Source: Planomonospora sp. ID82291
GTDB lineage: Bacteria; Actinomycetota; Actinomycetes; Streptosporangiales; Streptosporangiaceae
Length of the DNA: 64,000 nucleotides
Reading direction: 5' to 3'
NCBI RefSeq assembly: GCF_015711645.1
Contig: NZ_JABTEX010000007.1
Span: 124,001-188,000, forward strand
A model generated the notes under the pieces. It ran no database searches, was not told where the DNA came from, and saw only the letters and a program-made list of their open reading frames with translations. How positions within the stretch are numbered: the first letter of the stretch is position 1; every line of letters starts with the position of its first letter. This document shows, piece after piece, positions 43,781-52,353 of the stretch. The position numbers and the translations under genes were made by a program.

Positions 43781-46225
43781 ATGCAGCCAGACGCCGCCCC
43801 CCCGGGGCACGTCACGCGTCCCCGGCAGGGACGGAGAGCCCTCCGTCCCCCCCTCTGGCTGCTCTTCCTCCTGCTCGGCTGCCTGCTGATCGCGGTCGTG
43901 GTCGTCACCCCGGGCTGGGTCGGCGAACTGCTGTGGGAGGTCATCCCGGTCGTCGCGGCCGTCGCGATGGCCGCCGGGATCCGGCGGCACCGCCCGCCCG
44001 CGGCCTCGGCCTGGTGGCTGATGACGGCGGGCGTGGCGGTCTGGGCGGCGTCCGACCTGCTGTGGACCGGCTGGTACGTGGCGGCCGGCGACGCCGGTGC
44101 GGTCCCCCGCTGGGTCGACCTGCTCTACGTGCCGATGTACCCGCTGGTCGCGCTCGGCCTGAGCCGGCTGCAGCGCGACCCGGACCGCGCCGGGAACGGC
44201 GGGGTGACGCTGGACGCGGTGGTCATCGTGATGGGGATCGCGTTCCTGTACTGGACGCTGATCTTCAATCCGTACCTCGGTGCCGAGAGCCTGGGCGACG
44301 CCGACCACCTGACGGCCCTGCTCTACCTGGGCCTGGACATGGCCGTCGTCTTCATGGGGGCCCGGCTCTGGTTCCGCTACGGCAACCAGAGCACCTCCTA
44401 CGCGCTGCTCGGGCTGGCGTTCACCGCCCTGCTCGTCGCCGACGCGGTCTACACCACGACGCTTGTGGACGACGGAGGCCCCGGCGTCTCGATCCTGGAC
44501 GGCTCCGGCGCCGAGCTCGTGGGGAGCGCCGCCTGGCTGCTCTGGCTCGTCCTCATGGGCACGGCCGCGCTGCACCCGTCGATGACCGGGGCCCGGGACG
44601 TCCTGCCCAGCAACGCCCTCACCGTCGCCCGGGGCGGCGTCTTCCTGAGCATCGCCTGCGCCGGGCCCGTCTTCTTCCTCATCAGCCTCGGGCCCGGCCC
44701 GGTGACGCTGACCCGCGCCGACCTCGCCGTCCCGTTGGCGCTGCTGACCGGCCTGTCCGCGTTCCTGATCATCCGGCTGGTCGTGGGCACCAGCGCGGCG
44801 CAGCGGCGCGCGCTGCTCCTGGACGAGCAGGCCGCGGAGCTGTCGCGCGCGGCGGAGGAGCAGAGCGCGCTGCAGGAGCTGGTCAGCCACCGGGCGATGC
44901 ACGACCCGCTGACGGGGCTGGCCAACCGGGCGCTGTTCAACGACCGGCTGGAGCAGGCCACGGTCCGGCGCTCGCCGGCGGCCCGGCACGCGTTGCTCCT
45001 GCTGGACCTGGACGGGTTCAAGCACGTCAACGACGGCTACGGCCATCCGGTCGGCGACCAGCTGCTGATCCAGGCGGCGCGTCGTCTCCGGGAGATCGTG
45101 CGGGAGGCCGACACGCTGGCGCGGTTCGGCGGCGACGAGTTCGCGGTCCTGCTGGAGGACGTCACCGCCGAGGAGGCGGGTGAGATCGCCGGGCGCGTCG
45201 TGGAGGCGGTCGCCGAGGCCTTCACCGTCGGCGGGTACGCCCTGCACGTGACCACCAGCGTCGGCCTGTACATGATCGCCGAGTCCGCCGACGCGCAGGA
45301 GGCGCTGCGCGACGCCGACCTGGCGCTGTACGCGGCCAAGGCGGCGGGCAAGAACCAGATCAGCGTGTTCCACCCCGGGCTGCGCGTGGAGCGGCTCGAC
45401 CAGGCCCGCATCGCCGAAGGACTGCGCCGGGCCCTGGAGGAGGACGAGTTCGTCCTCAACTACCAGCCGGTCGTGGACCTGCGGACCGGCGCGGTGCACG
45501 CCGTGGAGGCGCTGCTGCGCTGGCACTCCCCCGAGGGCGTCGTGCCGCCGGACGCGTTCATCCCGACGGCCGAGGAGACCGGCCTGATCGTGCCGATCGG
45601 GGTGCAGGTGCTCCGCCGCGCCTGCTTCGACGCCCGTCGCTGGCACGAGCGGTACGGCATCGCCGTCAACGTCAACGTGTCCGGACACCAGCTGCACCGG
45701 CCCGGGTTCGTCGCCACGGTGCTGGACGCCCTGGCCGACAGCGGCCTGCCCGGTGAGGCGCTCATCCTGGAGATCACCGAGACGGCCCTGCTGGCCACCG
45801 GCCAGCAGGAGACCGCCCGGGTGATCGAGTACCTGTCGGAGCTGCGCACCTACGGCGTGCGGGTCGCCATCGACGACTTCGGCACCGGCTACTCCTCCCT
45901 CGCCTACCTGCAGCACCTGCCGGTCGACGTGGTCAAGATCGACGGCGCCTTCACCGGGTACGAGGCCGGCACCGACACCGCCTCCCGCCAGCGGCACGCC
46001 CTGACCCGGGCGATCATCGGCCTCTGCGAGAGCCTGGACCTGCCCGCCGTGGCCGAGAAGGTGGAGACCGTCGAGCAGGAGGAGTTCCTGCGCGACATGC
46101 GCTGCCCGCTGGGCCAGGGCTACCTGTTCAGCAGGCCCCTGCCGGCGCAGGACCTGGACCGCCTGCTGGCCGGCGGCGCCGCCCGCGACGGGTCCGGACG
46201 CGTCCGCGGCCTGCTGGCCGGCTGA
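43781..46225 (+). CDS. Membrane GGDEF-EAL c-di-GMP protein 2
   Basis: 814 aa; ATG after AGGAGAAGACG, giving a clean first membrane helix (PLWLLFLLLGCLLIAVVVV). Same architecture as its upstream neighbour: about eight membrane helices, GGDEF with RFGGDEFAVLL, EAL with AVEALLRW and AIDDFGTGYSS. The membrane part has diverged while the catalytic part is almost identical, suggesting duplication with a new input. Sigma-28-type site upstream implies expression with the flagellum. Confidence 0.95.
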   Translation: MQPDAAPPGHVTRPRQGRRALRPPLWLLFLLLGCLLIAVVVVTPGWVGELLWEVIPVVAAVAMAAGIRRHRPPAASAWWLMTAGVAVWAASDLLWTGWYVAAGDAGAVPRWVDLLYVPMYPLVALGLSRLQRDPDRAGNGGVTLDAVVIVMGIAFLYWTLIFNPYLGAESLGDADHLTALLYLGLDMAVVFMGARLWFRYGNQSTSYALLGLAFTALLVADAVYTTTLVDDGGPGVSILDGSGAELVGSAAWLLWLVLMGTAALHPSMTGARDVLPSNALTVARGGVFLSIACAGPVFFLISLGPGPVTLTRADLAVPLALLTGLSAFLIIRLVVGTSAAQRRALLLDEQAAELSRAAEEQSALQELVSHRAMHDPLTGLANRALFNDRLEQATVRRSPAARHALLLLDLDGFKHVNDGYGHPVGDQLLIQAARRLREIVREADTLARFGGDEFAVLLEDVTAEEAGEIAGRVVEAVAEAFTVGGYALHVTTSVGLYMIAESADAQEALRDADLALYAAKAAGKNQISVFHPGLRVERLDQARIAEGLRRALEEDEFVLNYQPVVDLRTGAVHAVEALLRWHSPEGVVPPDAFIPTAEETGLIVPIGVQVLRRACFDARRWHERYGIAVNVNVSGHQLHRPGFVATVLDALADSGLPGEALILEITETALLATGQQETARVIEYLSELRTYGVRVAIDDFGTGYSSLAYLQHLPVDVVKIDGAFTGYEAGTDTASRQRHALTRAIIGLCESLDLPAVAEKVETVEQEEFLRDMRCPLGQGYLFSRPLPAQDLDRLLAGGAARDGSGRVRGLLAG

Positions 46226-46243
46226 CGGTCCGCGCCTCCCTCC

Positions 46244-46328
46244 GGGACCTCCGGAGTGCCGGAACCTCCGGAGTGCCGGGACCTCCGCAGTGCCGGGACC
46301 TCCGCAGTGCCGGAACCTCCGGAGTGCC
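46244..46328. repeat. 17-bp intergenic tandem repeat
   Basis: Five contiguous 17-bp units of the form gg[ga]acctccg[gc]agtgcc in the 309-base gap between the GGDEF-EAL gene and the MFS gene. The remaining 200 bases contain no gene or recognisable site beyond the MFS ribosome site. Confidence 0.9.
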
Positions 46329-46534
46329 GACGGCCGATGGCCGACGCCGCAACCTTCCCGCTCCTCAGGGTCCGCCCCCGCCTGCCGATCGGCTCTGCGG
46401 AGGACGGACCGCTCCGGATCCGGGGCGCCGTGCCGCAGGGCACGGCACGCCCCCGCGCCCACGGCCGCCCCGCCGCGGCGGGCGGATGCGACGAGCCCTC
46501 ATCTCCGCGAGGATCCGACCGAGGAAGCGTCACC

Positions 46535-48058
46535 GTGCTCCGAACCCCTGTCATGCTGCGCGCCCTGAGGCACCGGAACTACCGCCTGTGGGCGGGCGCG
46601 GACTTCCTGTCGGTCGCCGGGACCTGGATGCAGGTGCTGGGCGTCAACTGGCTGCTGCTGTCCATCACGGGTTCGGCCACCGGCCTGGGGTTCGGCCTGT
46701 TCCTGCAGTCGCTGCCCACCGTGCTGCTCGCCTTCGCCGGGGGCTCCCTGGCGGACCGCCTGCCCGCGCGTCCGCTGCTGCTGACCACCCAGGCCCTGCA
46801 CGGGCTGCTCGCCGCGGTGCTGGCCGGGATCGCCCTCGGCGGCGCGGACGACGTGTGGCCCGTCTACGCGGTCGCGCTCCTCGGCGGCGTGGTGTCCGCG
46901 CTGGACGGCCCCGCCCTGGGGCGCTTCGGCGCGGAGGTGGTCGGCCCCGACGACCTGCCCAACGCCCTGGCCCTCGGTTCGGTGATCAGCTCCGGCGGGC
47001 GCATCCTCGGCATGGCCGCCGCCGGCGTCCTCATCCCCGTCGCCGGCACCGGGGCGCTGTTCGCGCTCAACGCGCTGAGCTTCGCGGTGGTGATGGCGGC
47101 GATCGCCGCCATGCGCCGCGGTGAGCTGCACCCCCTGCCGCGCGCCGGGGAGCAGGAGGCCGGGATCGCGGCCGGGCTGCGCTACGTCGGGGGCACCCGG
47201 TGGCTGCTCGTCCTGCTCGGCACGGCCTTCGTGCTGGGCGCCCTGGGCCGCAACTACCAGGTCACCATGGCCGCGATGAGCGAGGGCCCGCTGGGCGCGG
47301 GCGCCGCCGGGTACGGGGTCCTGTCGGTCGTCTTCGCCGTCGGCGCCGTCGTCGGCGGTCTGTACGCGGCGTCACGGCCGGAGCTGACCTTCCCGATCCT
47401 GTTCGCCGCCGCGGCGCTCACCAGCGTGGGGCAGGTGCTCAGCGGCCTCATGCCGGGCCTGCTCTCCTTCGCCGCCGTGCTGCTGCCGATCGCGGCCGGC
47501 GCGGTGGTCCTGGACACCACGGTCAGCACCCGCGTGCAGCTCGGCACCGCCGCGCAGATGCGGGGCCGCGTGCTGGCCGCGCAGTCGATGGTCGGGGCGG
47601 CCTCCGGCGCGGTCGGCGGCCCGCTGCTGGGGATGCTCAGCGACACCGCGGGCCCCCGGGCGGCCCTCGTGCTGGCGGGCGCGGTCACGTCGGCGGTGAC
47701 GGTCGTCTCCGCCGTGGCGCTGGCCCGCGCGCTCGGGCGCCGGGTGGTCCCGGCGACCCTGGCCCGCGCGCTCGGGCGCCGGGCGGCGGTCTCGGGTCTC
47801 TCGTCCCGCGGCGGTCTCGGGTCTCTCGTCCCGCGGCGGCTTCGGGTCTCTCGTCCCGCGGCGGTCTCGGGCCTCTCGTCCCGCGGCGGCCTCGCCCGCA
47901 TCGCCATGCCCCGCCTCACCCGCCCGCCCCATCGGATGATGACCATGCGTAGTATTTCTTTCACACAATGTCGCCACAGAGGGGGTGGCACGGAGCGGTC
48001 GCATCCTGCGCCGAGGAAGCACGGTGAATCCTCAGCCCATTGCCCGGCCTGTCGATAG
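46535..48058 (+). CDS. MFS transporter (MFS_3/EntS-like)
   Basis: 507 aa from the GTG at 46535 (GAGGAAG upstream); ATG at 46553 is an alternative. Begins LRHRNYRLWAGADFLSVAGTWMQ, the usual start of the MFS_3 exporter group, with GGSLADRLPARPLL (motif A between helices 2 and 3) and about twelve membrane helices to residue 400. The last 100 residues are encoded by 25-bp repeats and then by the promoter region of cheB2, so this tail is probably not functional protein. Substrate unknown; it is unrelated to chemotaxis. Confidence 0.88.
   Translation: MLRTPVMLRALRHRNYRLWAGADFLSVAGTWMQVLGVNWLLLSITGSATGLGFGLFLQSLPTVLLAFAGGSLADRLPARPLLLTTQALHGLLAAVLAGIALGGADDVWPVYAVALLGGVVSALDGPALGRFGAEVVGPDDLPNALALGSVISSGGRILGMAAAGVLIPVAGTGALFALNALSFAVVMAAIAAMRRGELHPLPRAGEQEAGIAAGLRYVGGTRWLLVLLGTAFVLGALGRNYQVTMAAMSEGPLGAGAAGYGVLSVVFAVGAVVGGLYAASRPELTFPILFAAAALTSVGQVLSGLMPGLLSFAAVLLPIAAGAVVLDTTVSTRVQLGTAAQMRGRVLAAQSMVGAASGAVGGPLLGMLSDTAGPRAALVLAGAVTSAVTVVSAVALARALGRRVVPATLARALGRRAAVSGLSSRGGLGSLVPRRLRVSRPAAVSGLSSRGGLARIAMPRLTRPPHRMMTMRSISFTQCRHRGGGTERSHPAPRKHGESSAHCPACR
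47785..47884 (+). repeat. Frame-shifting 25-bp repeat in the MFS 3' end
   Basis: Four 25-bp units (47785, 47810, 47835, 47860) of ggcggtctcgggtctctcgt + cccgc with one or two changes. As 25 is not divisible by three, each added or lost unit changes the reading frame of the transporter tail. Confidence 0.9.
48031..48056 (+). promoter_or_regulatory. Sigma-28/WhiG-type promoter of chemotaxis cluster 2
   Basis: CTCA (48031-48034), 16 bases, GTCGAT (48051-48056) followed by AG. Lies 59 bases before the cheB2 GTG. Confidence 0.6.
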
Positions 48059-48114
48059 GAAACCCGACGGGCGGGCGGTGAGACATGTCCCGCTTCTTAC
48101 ACAGGAGGCCTCGC

Positions 48115-49191
48115 GTGGTATCGGTTCTCGTGGTCGACGACTCGGTCGTCGTCCGGCGCCTGATCGTCGACGCGTTGAGCGCGGATCCCGGCATTCAGGT
48201 GGTGGGCACCGCTCCCAACGGCAAGGTCGCCCTCTCCAAGATCGAAATGCTGAAGCCGGACATCGTCACGCTCGATATCGAGATGCCGGTCATGGACGGG
48301 CTGACCACGATCAAGGAGATCCGGAAGACCCACCCCCGGCTGCCGGTCATCATGTTCAGCACGCTGACCTCGGTCGGCGCGTCGGCCACCCTGGAGGCCC
48401 TGGCATCGGGCGCCAGCGACTACGTGACGAAGCCGGCCAACGTCGGCAGCGTCGCGGAGTCCATCAGGAGCGTGCGCGAGCAGATCATCCCGCGCATCCA
48501 CGCCCTCTGCAAGACGGGCATGCCGCCCCGCGGAGCGGTCCGGCCGGCTCCGCGCCTCGCGCCGCCGCCCGCCCGCACCGGTGGCGGCGCCGGCACGCCC
48601 GAGGTCGTGGCCGTGGGCTGCTCCACCGGCGGGCCCGACGCCCTGGCGAAGGTGGTCAACGCGCTTCCCGCGACGTTCCCCGTGCCGATCGTCGTGGTGC
48701 AGCACATGCCGCAGGTCTTCACCAAGATGTTCGCCGAGCGGCTCGACCGGTCCTCCCGGCTGAAGGTCGTCGAGGCCCAGGCCGCGATGGCGCTCACGCC
48801 CGGGACGGTCTACATCGCCCCCGGCGACTACCACCTGGAGGTGGTGCGGCGCGGCACCGGTGTCGTCACCCACGTGCAGCAGGGCCCGCCGGAGAACTTC
48901 TGCCGCCCCGCGGTGGACGTCCTGTTCCGCTCCGTCGCCAAGGCGTACGGAGGCTCCACGCTGGGCCTGGTCCTGACGGGCATGGGCCAGGACGGCCGAC
49001 GCGGCAGCGAGGCCCTGGTCTCCAAGGGCGCGGAGATCGTCGCCCAGGACGAGGCGACCTCGGTCGTCTGGGGGATGCCCGGCGCGGTGGCGGGAGCGGG
49101 CCTGGCCCATTCGATCCTTCCCCTGAACGAGATTTCCCAGCATCTAATCAGTCGTGTGGCCGGCGGCCGCATGGCCAGGTCCCGAGGATGA
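48115..49191 (+). CDS. cheB: CheB methylesterase, second copy
   Basis: 358 aa. The GTG at 48115 is six bases after a perfect AGGAGG; an ATG 30 bases upstream would bury that site. Receiver: LVVDDSVVVRRLI, Asp in TLDIEMPVMDG, Thr/Ser in FSTLT, Lys in VTKPANV. Methylesterase triad: Ser in GCSTGGPDAL, His in VQHMPQVFT, Asp in GMGQDGRRGS. Only moderately similar to the operon-1 CheB. Head of a six-gene chemotaxis cluster. Confidence 0.95.
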   Translation: MVSVLVVDDSVVVRRLIVDALSADPGIQVVGTAPNGKVALSKIEMLKPDIVTLDIEMPVMDGLTTIKEIRKTHPRLPVIMFSTLTSVGASATLEALASGASDYVTKPANVGSVAESIRSVREQIIPRIHALCKTGMPPRGAVRPAPRLAPPPARTGGGAGTPEVVAVGCSTGGPDALAKVVNALPATFPVPIVVVQHMPQVFTKMFAERLDRSSRLKVVEAQAAMALTPGTVYIAPGDYHLEVVRRGTGVVTHVQQGPPENFCRPAVDVLFRSVAKAYGGSTLGLVLTGMGQDGRRGSEALVSKGAEIVAQDEATSVVWGMPGAVAGAGLAHSILPLNEISQHLISRVAGGRMARSRG

Positions 49192-49195
49192 ACCG

Positions 49196-50038
49196 ATGGC
49201 TCTGACCCAACATGAGTTCGCCTTCGTGAGCGGACTGGTCCGGCGCGAGGCGGCGATCGTCCTCGAAGCGGGCAAGGAATACCTGGTGGAGGCGCGCCTG
49301 CTGCCCCTCGCCCGGCGGACGGGCACCGTGACGGTGTCGGAGTTCGTCGCACGGGCGCAGCGTGAGCGCGTGATCGCCGACCAGATCGTCGACGCGCTGA
49401 CCACCAACGAGACCTCCTGGCTGCGCGACCGCGAACCGTTCACCGCGTTCACCGACAGCGTCGTCCCGGACCTGGCGGAGCGGCGCGGTCCCCAGCACAA
49501 GCTGCGGATCTGGTCGGCCGCCTGCTCCAGCGGGCAGGAGCCGTACAGCCTGGCCATGCTGCTGGAGGAGTCCGTACGGACCGGCAGGTACGAGATCCTC
49601 GCGACGGACATCTCCACGGAGATGATCGAGCGGGCCAAGGCCGGCCGCTACAGCCAGCTCGAGGTCAACCGCGGCCTGCCCGTGCCCATGCTGGTGCGGT
49701 ACTTCGACCGGGTGGGCACCGAGTGGCAGGTGGCCGAGGCGCTGCGCCGCAACGTCTCGTTCCAGAAGGTGAACCTGGCGGCCCCGCTGCCGCAGCTGGC
49801 CCCCTTCGACGTGGTGTTCCTGCGCAACGTCCTGATCTACTTCGACCTCGAGACCAAGCGCTCGGTGCTGCGGCGGATCCGCAGCCTGATGCGACCTGAC
49901 GGCTGGCTGTTCCTCGGGGCCGCCGAAACCACCATCGGCATCGACGACGGGTTCGAACGCGTCGTCGCCGGACGCGCGTCGGCCTACCGCCCGCGCGCCG
50001 CCACGACCGCGCCGGTCGGCGCGACAAGGAAGGGGTGA
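49196..50038 (+). CDS. cheR: CheR methyltransferase, second copy
   Basis: 280 aa, ATG 4 bases after the cheB2 stop. N-terminal domain FAFVSGLVRREAAIVLEAGK, TTNETSWLRDREPF; SAM domain IWSAACSSGQEPYSLAMLL, EILATDISTEMIERA, PFDVVFLRNVLIYFD. Complete and probably active. The motif SAACSSGQEPYS differs from SLPCSTGEEPYS in the other copy, so the two CheRs are not recent duplicates and may serve different receptors. Confidence 0.95.
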   Translation: MALTQHEFAFVSGLVRREAAIVLEAGKEYLVEARLLPLARRTGTVTVSEFVARAQRERVIADQIVDALTTNETSWLRDREPFTAFTDSVVPDLAERRGPQHKLRIWSAACSSGQEPYSLAMLLEESVRTGRYEILATDISTEMIERAKAGRYSQLEVNRGLPVPMLVRYFDRVGTEWQVAEALRRNVSFQKVNLAAPLPQLAPFDVVFLRNVLIYFDLETKRSVLRRIRSLMRPDGWLFLGAAETTIGIDDGFERVVAGRASAYRPRAATTAPVGATRKG

Positions 50039-50045
50039 CACCGCG

Positions 50046-50429
50046 GTGCAAGCCATGGTGATCGACGACTCGCGAGCGATGCGCCTCATTCTGCGTCGCA
50101 TCGTCACGCAGTTGGGCTTCGAGGTACACGAGGCCGGAAACGGAAAAGAAGCACTTGATCTGCTGGAGACGGTGGATCCGATGCCGCAGGTGGCGCTCAT
50201 CGACTGGAACATGCCGGTGATGAACGGACTGGAGTTCGTCACGGCCGTCCGCTCGGACGAGCGTTTCCGGCAGATGACGCTGATGATGGTGACCACGGAG
50301 AGCGAGCACGGGCAGATCGTCCGGGCCCTCGCGGCCGGGGCGCACGAGTACGTCATCAAGCCGTTCACGCCTGAGGCCATCGCCGAGAAGCTGGCCCTGC
50401 TGGGCCTCGTACCGAGTGGAATCGTGTAA
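50046..50429 (+). CDS. CheY-type response regulator
   Basis: 127 aa, GTG start 7 bases after cheR2. Receiver residues: MVIDDSRAMRLI, phospho-acceptor Asp in ALIDWNMPVMNG, Thr in MMVTTES, Lys in YVIKPFTPE. WNMP and TTES are typical of chemotaxis receivers. Overlaps the CheX gene by one base, suggesting it is the substrate of that phosphatase. Confidence 0.92.
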   Translation: MQAMVIDDSRAMRLILRRIVTQLGFEVHEAGNGKEALDLLETVDPMPQVALIDWNMPVMNGLEFVTAVRSDERFRQMTLMMVTTESEHGQIVRALAAGAHEYVIKPFTPEAIAEKLALLGLVPSGIV

Positions 50430-50902
50430 TGAGCGCTCCGACCACAGACGATCTGCACGCCATCACCGAGCAGGTCTGGCTGTCCTATCTCGACCCCGAG
50501 GGGGTCAATCCCTTCCTGCCGTCCTCCGAGGCCCCGGAGTCACCGCTGGTGATCGCCTCGGTCTCGGTGACGGGCGCCTGGGAGGGGCACGTCATCATGA
50601 CCTTCTCCGAGCAGGCCGCCGAGCTGGCCAGCGCGGCCCTGCTCGGCATGGAGGCCGACGAGGTCACTCCGGACGACGTCGCCGACGCCGTCGGCGAGCT
50701 GGTCAACGTCATCGGGGGGAACGTCAAGAGCCTGCTGCCCGACGGCTCCCTGCTCTCCCTGCCGCACGTGGTGACGGGCGACTCCGCCGGCACCGCCAAG
50801 TGGCCGGCGACGGTGGAGATCTGCCGGCTGCAGGGCAGCTGGCAGGAGGAGAAGATCGCGATCAGCGTGTGGACCAGCAAGTCCGCCGGAGAAGGGAGCT
50901 AA
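50429..50902 (+). CDS. cheX: CheX-like CheY-P phosphatase
   Basis: 157 aa. DAVGELVNVIGGNVKSLLP contains the ExxN active-site pair of the CheC/CheX/FliY family on its long helix, and LSLPHVVTG follows as in CheX. A central EGHVIMTFSEQAAELASAAL segment matches the preceding strands and helix. It removes phosphate from CheY. It lies between two CheY genes. ATG overlaps the preceding stop. Confidence 0.9.
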   Translation: MSAPTTDDLHAITEQVWLSYLDPEGVNPFLPSSEAPESPLVIASVSVTGAWEGHVIMTFSEQAAELASAALLGMEADEVTPDDVADAVGELVNVIGGNVKSLLPDGSLLSLPHVVTGDSAGTAKWPATVEICRLQGSWQEEKIAISVWTSKSAGEGS

Positions 50903-51270
50903 TGATCATGAAAATTTTGATCGCGGACGATTCCCGCGTGATGCGTCAGATCGTGACGCGCACCCTCCGCCAGGCCGGCTTCAGCGGCCACGACCTCGTC
51001 GAGGCGGCCGACGGGCGCCAGGCCCACGACCTGACGATCTCCGAGAAGCCCGACCTGGTCCTGTCGGACTGGAACATGCCCGAGATGACGGGCATCGAGG
51101 TGCTGCGCGCGCTGCGCGCGGGCGGCGTGAACGTGCCGTTCGGCTTCGTCACCTCGGAGGGCACCGACGAGATGAAGCAGATGGCCGAGCAGTCCGGGGC
51201 GCTGTTCCTCATCACCAAGCCGTTCACCGCGGAGACGTTCGCCGACGTACTCGGCCCGATCCTGGGGTAG
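50902..51270 (+). CDS. CheY-type response regulator
   Basis: 122 aa; ATG in TAATG overlap with cheX. Receiver: ILIADDSRVMRQIV, Asp in LVLSDWNMPEMTG, Thr/Ser in FVTSEGT, Lys in LITKPFTAE. Second receiver of the cluster, distinct from the one at 50046 and from both receivers of operon 1. Which binds the motor is not visible. Confidence 0.92.
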   Translation: MIMKILIADDSRVMRQIVTRTLRQAGFSGHDLVEAADGRQAHDLTISEKPDLVLSDWNMPEMTGIEVLRALRAGGVNVPFGFVTSEGTDEMKQMAEQSGALFLITKPFTAETFADVLGPILG

Positions 51271-51279
51271 AGGCCTCTC

Positions 51280-51759
51280 ATGTCGACACTTCCGGCGCCG
51301 AAAGCCATAAAGGACCTGTTCGAGGACATGCTCGGTCGCGGCGTCACGGTGGGCATCACCGACCCCGCCGTCGCCGAGAACCTGCGCAAAGCCGTCGTGG
51401 CCCTGTATGTCGACAGCACCAGGAAGCTGACGGCGGTGGTCGGCTTCGACCTCCACCTGGCCTCCTTCGCCGGGGCGGCCATCGGTCTCATTCCGGCGGG
51501 CGGCGCCGAGGCGTCCATCGAGGACGGCGAGCTGACCCCGATGCTGTCCGACAACGTCCGGGAGATCTGCAACATCCTGACGGGCCTGCTCAACCAGCAG
51601 GACCTGCCGCATCTGAAGCTGTACGAGGCGTACATGCCCGGGGAGACGGCCCCCGCGGACGCCACCACCCGCCTGCTGGCCCTCGGGGCCCGGCTGGACC
51701 TGAAGGTCGAGATCGCCGGGTACGGCACGGGCAGGTTCTGGCTCTCCCTGGCCGGGTGA
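51280..51759 (+). CDS. CheC/CheX-like protein
   Basis: 159 aa, ATG 9 bases after the receiver stop, preceded by a modest AGAGG site. MLSDNVREICNILTGLLNQQ contains ExxN followed by ILTG, as in CheC-type phosphatases. The N-terminal half (FEDMLGRGVTVGITDPAVAE; RKLTAVVGFDLHLASFAGAA) fits the strand-helix plan of that family. Only one ExxN helix, so CheX-like rather than two-site CheC. Likely a second CheY-P phosphatase or a non-enzymatic homologue; closes the cluster. Confidence 0.7.
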   Translation: MSTLPAPKAIKDLFEDMLGRGVTVGITDPAVAENLRKAVVALYVDSTRKLTAVVGFDLHLASFAGAAIGLIPAGGAEASIEDGELTPMLSDNVREICNILTGLLNQQDLPHLKLYEAYMPGETAPADATTRLLALGARLDLKVEIAGYGTGRFWLSLAG

Positions 51760-51915
51760 GCATCCGGCCGGAGTTCCCGCGACCGGCCGGCCGGAGTCCG
51801 CTGGGGCGTCGTCCTGAGGACGGCGCCTTCGGTGTCCCGGAACGGCCGTGCCGGAGAGCACGGCGGCGGACACGGCGGCGGACACGGCGGCGGACCAGCC
51901 CCGCGGGGACGCCAC

Positions 51916-51948
51916 GAGGCCCCGTCCGGCAGTGCCGGACGGGGCCTC
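51916..51948. terminator. Strong bidirectional terminator
   Basis: 16-bp perfect stem gaggccccgtccggca / tgccggacggggcctc (51916-51931, 51933-51948) between chemotaxis cluster 2 and the convergent secreted-protein gene. The intergenic remainder, 51760-51999, contains no other feature. Confidence 0.8.
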
Positions 51949-51999
51949 TCCCATGTTCACAGAGAGTGGTCCACTATCTTTTCGGTGGACTCAGCGGCC

Positions 52000-52353
52000 T
52001 CAGCGGGCGGCGCTGTTGACGTTGTTGCTGGCAGCGCCCTGCGGGCCGGCCACCGACTGGTTGGCGTTGTAGAAGGAGCCGCCGCCGTAGCCGCCGCCGC
52101 CGCACGGGTTGTAACCGCACCCGCCGCCGTAGCCGTAGCCGCCGCCGGTGCCGCTGTTGATGTTGGCGTTGGAGGCGCCGTACGGGCCGGCCACCGAGCG
52201 GTTGTTCTGGTAGAAGGTGTTGCCGCCGCCACCGCAGCCGGAGCCGCAGCCGTAGCCGCCGCCGCCGCCTGCCAGGGCCGCCGACGAGGCGGAGAGCACG
52301 AGCGCGGCCGCCGCGGCTCCCGTGAACACGATGCGAGACAGTGTCTTGCTCAT
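52000..52353 (-). CDS. Secreted Gly/Tyr/Asn-rich repeat protein
   Basis: 117 aa; ATG at 52353 after AAGGAA. Signal peptide about 1-30 (IVFTGAAAAALVLSASSAAL). The mature part has two copies of a 20-residue motif, FYQNNRSVAGPYGASNANIN and FYNANQSVAGPQGAASNNVN, each preceded by a Gly-rich stretch with Cys pairs (GCGSGC, GCGYNPC). Two such repeats, Cys and extreme Gly content suggest a structural surface or spore-coat protein, possibly amyloid-like. No known family recognised. It is convergent with the chemotaxis cluster. Confidence 0.8.
   Translation of the reverse strand: MSKTLSRIVFTGAAAAALVLSASSAALAGGGGGYGCGSGCGGGGNTFYQNNRSVAGPYGASNANINSGTGGGYGYGGGCGYNPCGGGGYGGGSFYNANQSVAGPQGAASNNVNSAAR

Noticed and set aside
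41108-46462. Long minus-strand frames opposite both GGDEF-EAL genes
   Set aside because: Same reason; the plus-strand proteins have complete domains.
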